Below, piece after piece: positions 6,136-6,928 of a stretch of 6,928 nucleotides of DNA. The notes below the pieces were generated by a model. The model ran no database searches and had not been told where the DNA came from. It saw nothing but the letters and a program-made list of their open reading frames with translations. Positions within the stretch are counted from its first letter, which is position 1. The number at the start of each line of letters is the position of its first letter. The stretch spans positions 1 through 6,928 of the forward strand of contig CAJXRJ010000410.1 in NCBI GenBank assembly GCA_913058555.1, read 5' to 3'. A program made the translations under genes and the position numbers. This DNA is from an uncultured bacterium. Lineage in GTDB: Bacteria; Planctomycetota; UBA1135; GCA-002686595.

Positions 6136-6880
6136 GGACGGCCATCTTCTCGAAGATCCACGTGTGGAACCATCCCGGACCGACGCCGAAACTTCGGAAG
6201 TCCCGTTCATGGGCCAGGCGCAGGTCGCATCTCTCGGAAAGATCGGTCCCGTGATCGTAGACGGGGTGCATCGCGTTGCGCGTCAGGAGGGAGCAGCCCC
6301 CCAGGGGCAGGAGGTGATGGAGGCGTTGGAGAGCTGCGAGGGGCGCCGGTTTCCCCGGGCGAATCGGCGTGAAGTCTGCGATGGCGAAGTGCCCGCCGGG
6401 GGCGACCCGATCGACGAGCCGGTCGCGCACGGCCCGCATCTCGTCCGGTTGGAACACGTTGAGAAAGTGCTCGGCCACGACGAGGTCGAAGGGGGCGTCA
6501 TCGGGGAGCTCGTGGACGGCGGCCCTCACGAGCAGTAGCGTGCCCGCGGCGGAGTCTGCGCCGTGCCTTCGGGCGGCCGGAAGCGACTCCTCGGCATCCG
6601 TCGTGTAGTGGAACTGCCCAGGGTCGAGGGCCCGCTTCGCCCGGGTCGCGAATCTCCTCGCCATCACGCTCGATCGCTCGACCGCGGTGACCGCCGCGCC
6701 GCGCCGGGCCGCTTCTACCGCAAGGCGCCCGGTGCCGGGGCCGGGGATCAAGACCCGGTCGCCGCGCTGGAGGCTGCGCAGGCATTCGCGGCGTGATCGC
6801 CAGATGGCGCCGCCCGACCAGCCCGCCGTCGCCAGGTCGTAGATCGGGGCCGCGTACCGATAGAGGTCAACGGAGGGGGG
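6128..6880 (-). CDS. Class I SAM-dependent methyltransferase, N-terminally truncated by the fragment end
   Basis: Predicted cytoplasmic methyltransferase, Rossmann-like fold, using S-adenosylmethionine. The genomic part is 250 residues (numbered from base 6880). Motif I, VLIPGPGTGRLAVEAA, lies at 43-58, followed by AVTAVERS with acidic Glu68 that would bind the SAM ribose. FDLVVAEHFLNVF near 131-143 corresponds to the motif II/IV strand, and VAPGGHFAIADF at 159-170 to motif III, all in the usual order. The opening residues (SVDLYRYAAPIYDLAT) look like the start of UbiE/methyltransferase-11-type proteins, so probably only a few residues are missing. An apparent GTG start at 6895 and the residues MYKRQ come from the adapter. 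Its TGA overlaps the glycosyltransferase start by 8 nt, so the two are co-expressed. The methyl acceptor is unknown; ubiquinone, lipid or small-molecule acceptors are all possible. Confidence 0.85.
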   Translation of the reverse strand, partial: PPSVDLYRYAAPIYDLATAGWSGGAIWRSRRECLRSLQRGDRVLIPGPGTGRLAVEAARRGAAVTAVERSSVMARRFATRAKRALDPGQFHYTTDAEESLPAARRHGADSAAGTLLLVRAAVHELPDDAPFDLVVAEHFLNVFQPDEMRAVRDRLVDRVAPGGHFAIADFTPIRPGKPAPLAALQRLHHLLPLGGCSLLTRNAMHPVYDHGTDLSERCDLRLAHERDFRSFGVGPGWFHTWIFEKMAVHG

Positions 6881-6928
6881 CTGTCTCTTATACACATCTG
6901 ACGCTGCCGACGATATGCAGTGTGTAGA
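6881..6928 (-). other. Synthetic Nextera read-1/i5/P5 adapter (not genomic)
   Basis: Bases 6881-6899 (CTGTCTCTTATACACATCT) are the reverse complement of the Tn5 mosaic end. Bases 6900-6913 (GACGCTGCCGACGA) are the reverse complement of the Nextera read-1 adapter. Bases 6914-6921 (TATGCAGT) are the reverse complement of an 8-base i5 index, ACTGCATA, which I recall as S506. Bases 6922-6928 (GTGTAGA) start the reverse complement of P5. Genomic DNA ends at 6880. Confidence 0.98.

Noticed and set aside
6136..6210. N-terminal extension of the glycosyltransferase to 6210
   Set aside because: The added 25 residues are Ser/Arg-rich with no domain character and would lie inside the methyltransferase coding region by 83 nt. 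ATG 6135 gives a compact overlap instead.
49..6880. CRISPR array, tRNA, rRNA, riboswitch, toxin-antitoxin or phage genes
   Set aside because: No spaced repeats, tRNA-like cloverleaf, conserved rRNA tract or defence or phage domains were seen on either strand; coding genes fill nearly the whole insert.
30..6899. 19-bp inverted repeats at both ends, resembling a Tn5-type transposon
   Set aside because: They are engineered mosaic ends directly joined to Illumina adapter and index sequence. There is no transposase or cargo resistance gene between them, so they are library ends and not a natural element.

Overview
The window is one complete Nextera/Tn5 tagmentation library molecule carrying a bacterial genomic insert. 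Bases 1-48 and 6881-6928 are synthetic: P7 tail, i7 index CATGCCTA, read-2 adapter and mosaic end on the left; mosaic end, read-1 adapter, an 8-base i5 index and the start of the P5 tail on the right. The genomic insert is therefore 49-6880, about 6.8 kb. Both genes that touch the adapters are truncated at their N-termini, and both acquire the artefactual peptide MYKRQ if the adapter is translated.

The insert is GC-rich (clearly well above 60% by eye) with strongly GC-biased third codon positions and tightly packed genes. The lipobox protein and the LPLAT/DUF374-type acyltransferase suggest a Gram-negative-type bacterium. Myxococcota, Planctomycetota or a similar high-GC group would fit, but the sequence alone does not settle it. 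Base composition looks even across the insert and no mobile element, tRNA, rRNA or CRISPR array is seen.

The plus-strand half (49-4055) is a three-gene lipid-type operon. It encodes a cytochrome P450 (5'-truncated), a fatty acyl-AMP ligase fused to an acyl carrier protein domain through a Ser/Asp-rich repeat linker, and a DUF374-type acyltransferase that overlaps the ligase by 8 nt. The simplest reading is that the ligase activates a fatty acid and loads it onto its own carrier domain, the P450 oxidises the chain before, during or after loading, and the acyltransferase moves an acyl group to an unknown acceptor. That chain is inference. Between P450 and ligase lies a perfect hairpin whose 3' arm contains a Shine-Dalgarno-like GGGGAGG, followed by a possible 8-codon leader ORF that ends in an ATGA overlap with the ligase start.

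The minus-strand half (4084-6880) reads toward the first operon. In transcription order it holds a class I SAM-dependent methyltransferase (5'-truncated), a GT87/DUF2029-type membrane glycosyltransferase overlapping it by 8 nt, and an alanine-rich helical lipoprotein after a 132-bp gap. The two operons converge at about 4056-4083, where a 9-bp-stem hairpin spans the acyltransferase stop codon and may end transcription. A role of both halves in making or decorating envelope lipids is plausible but unproven.
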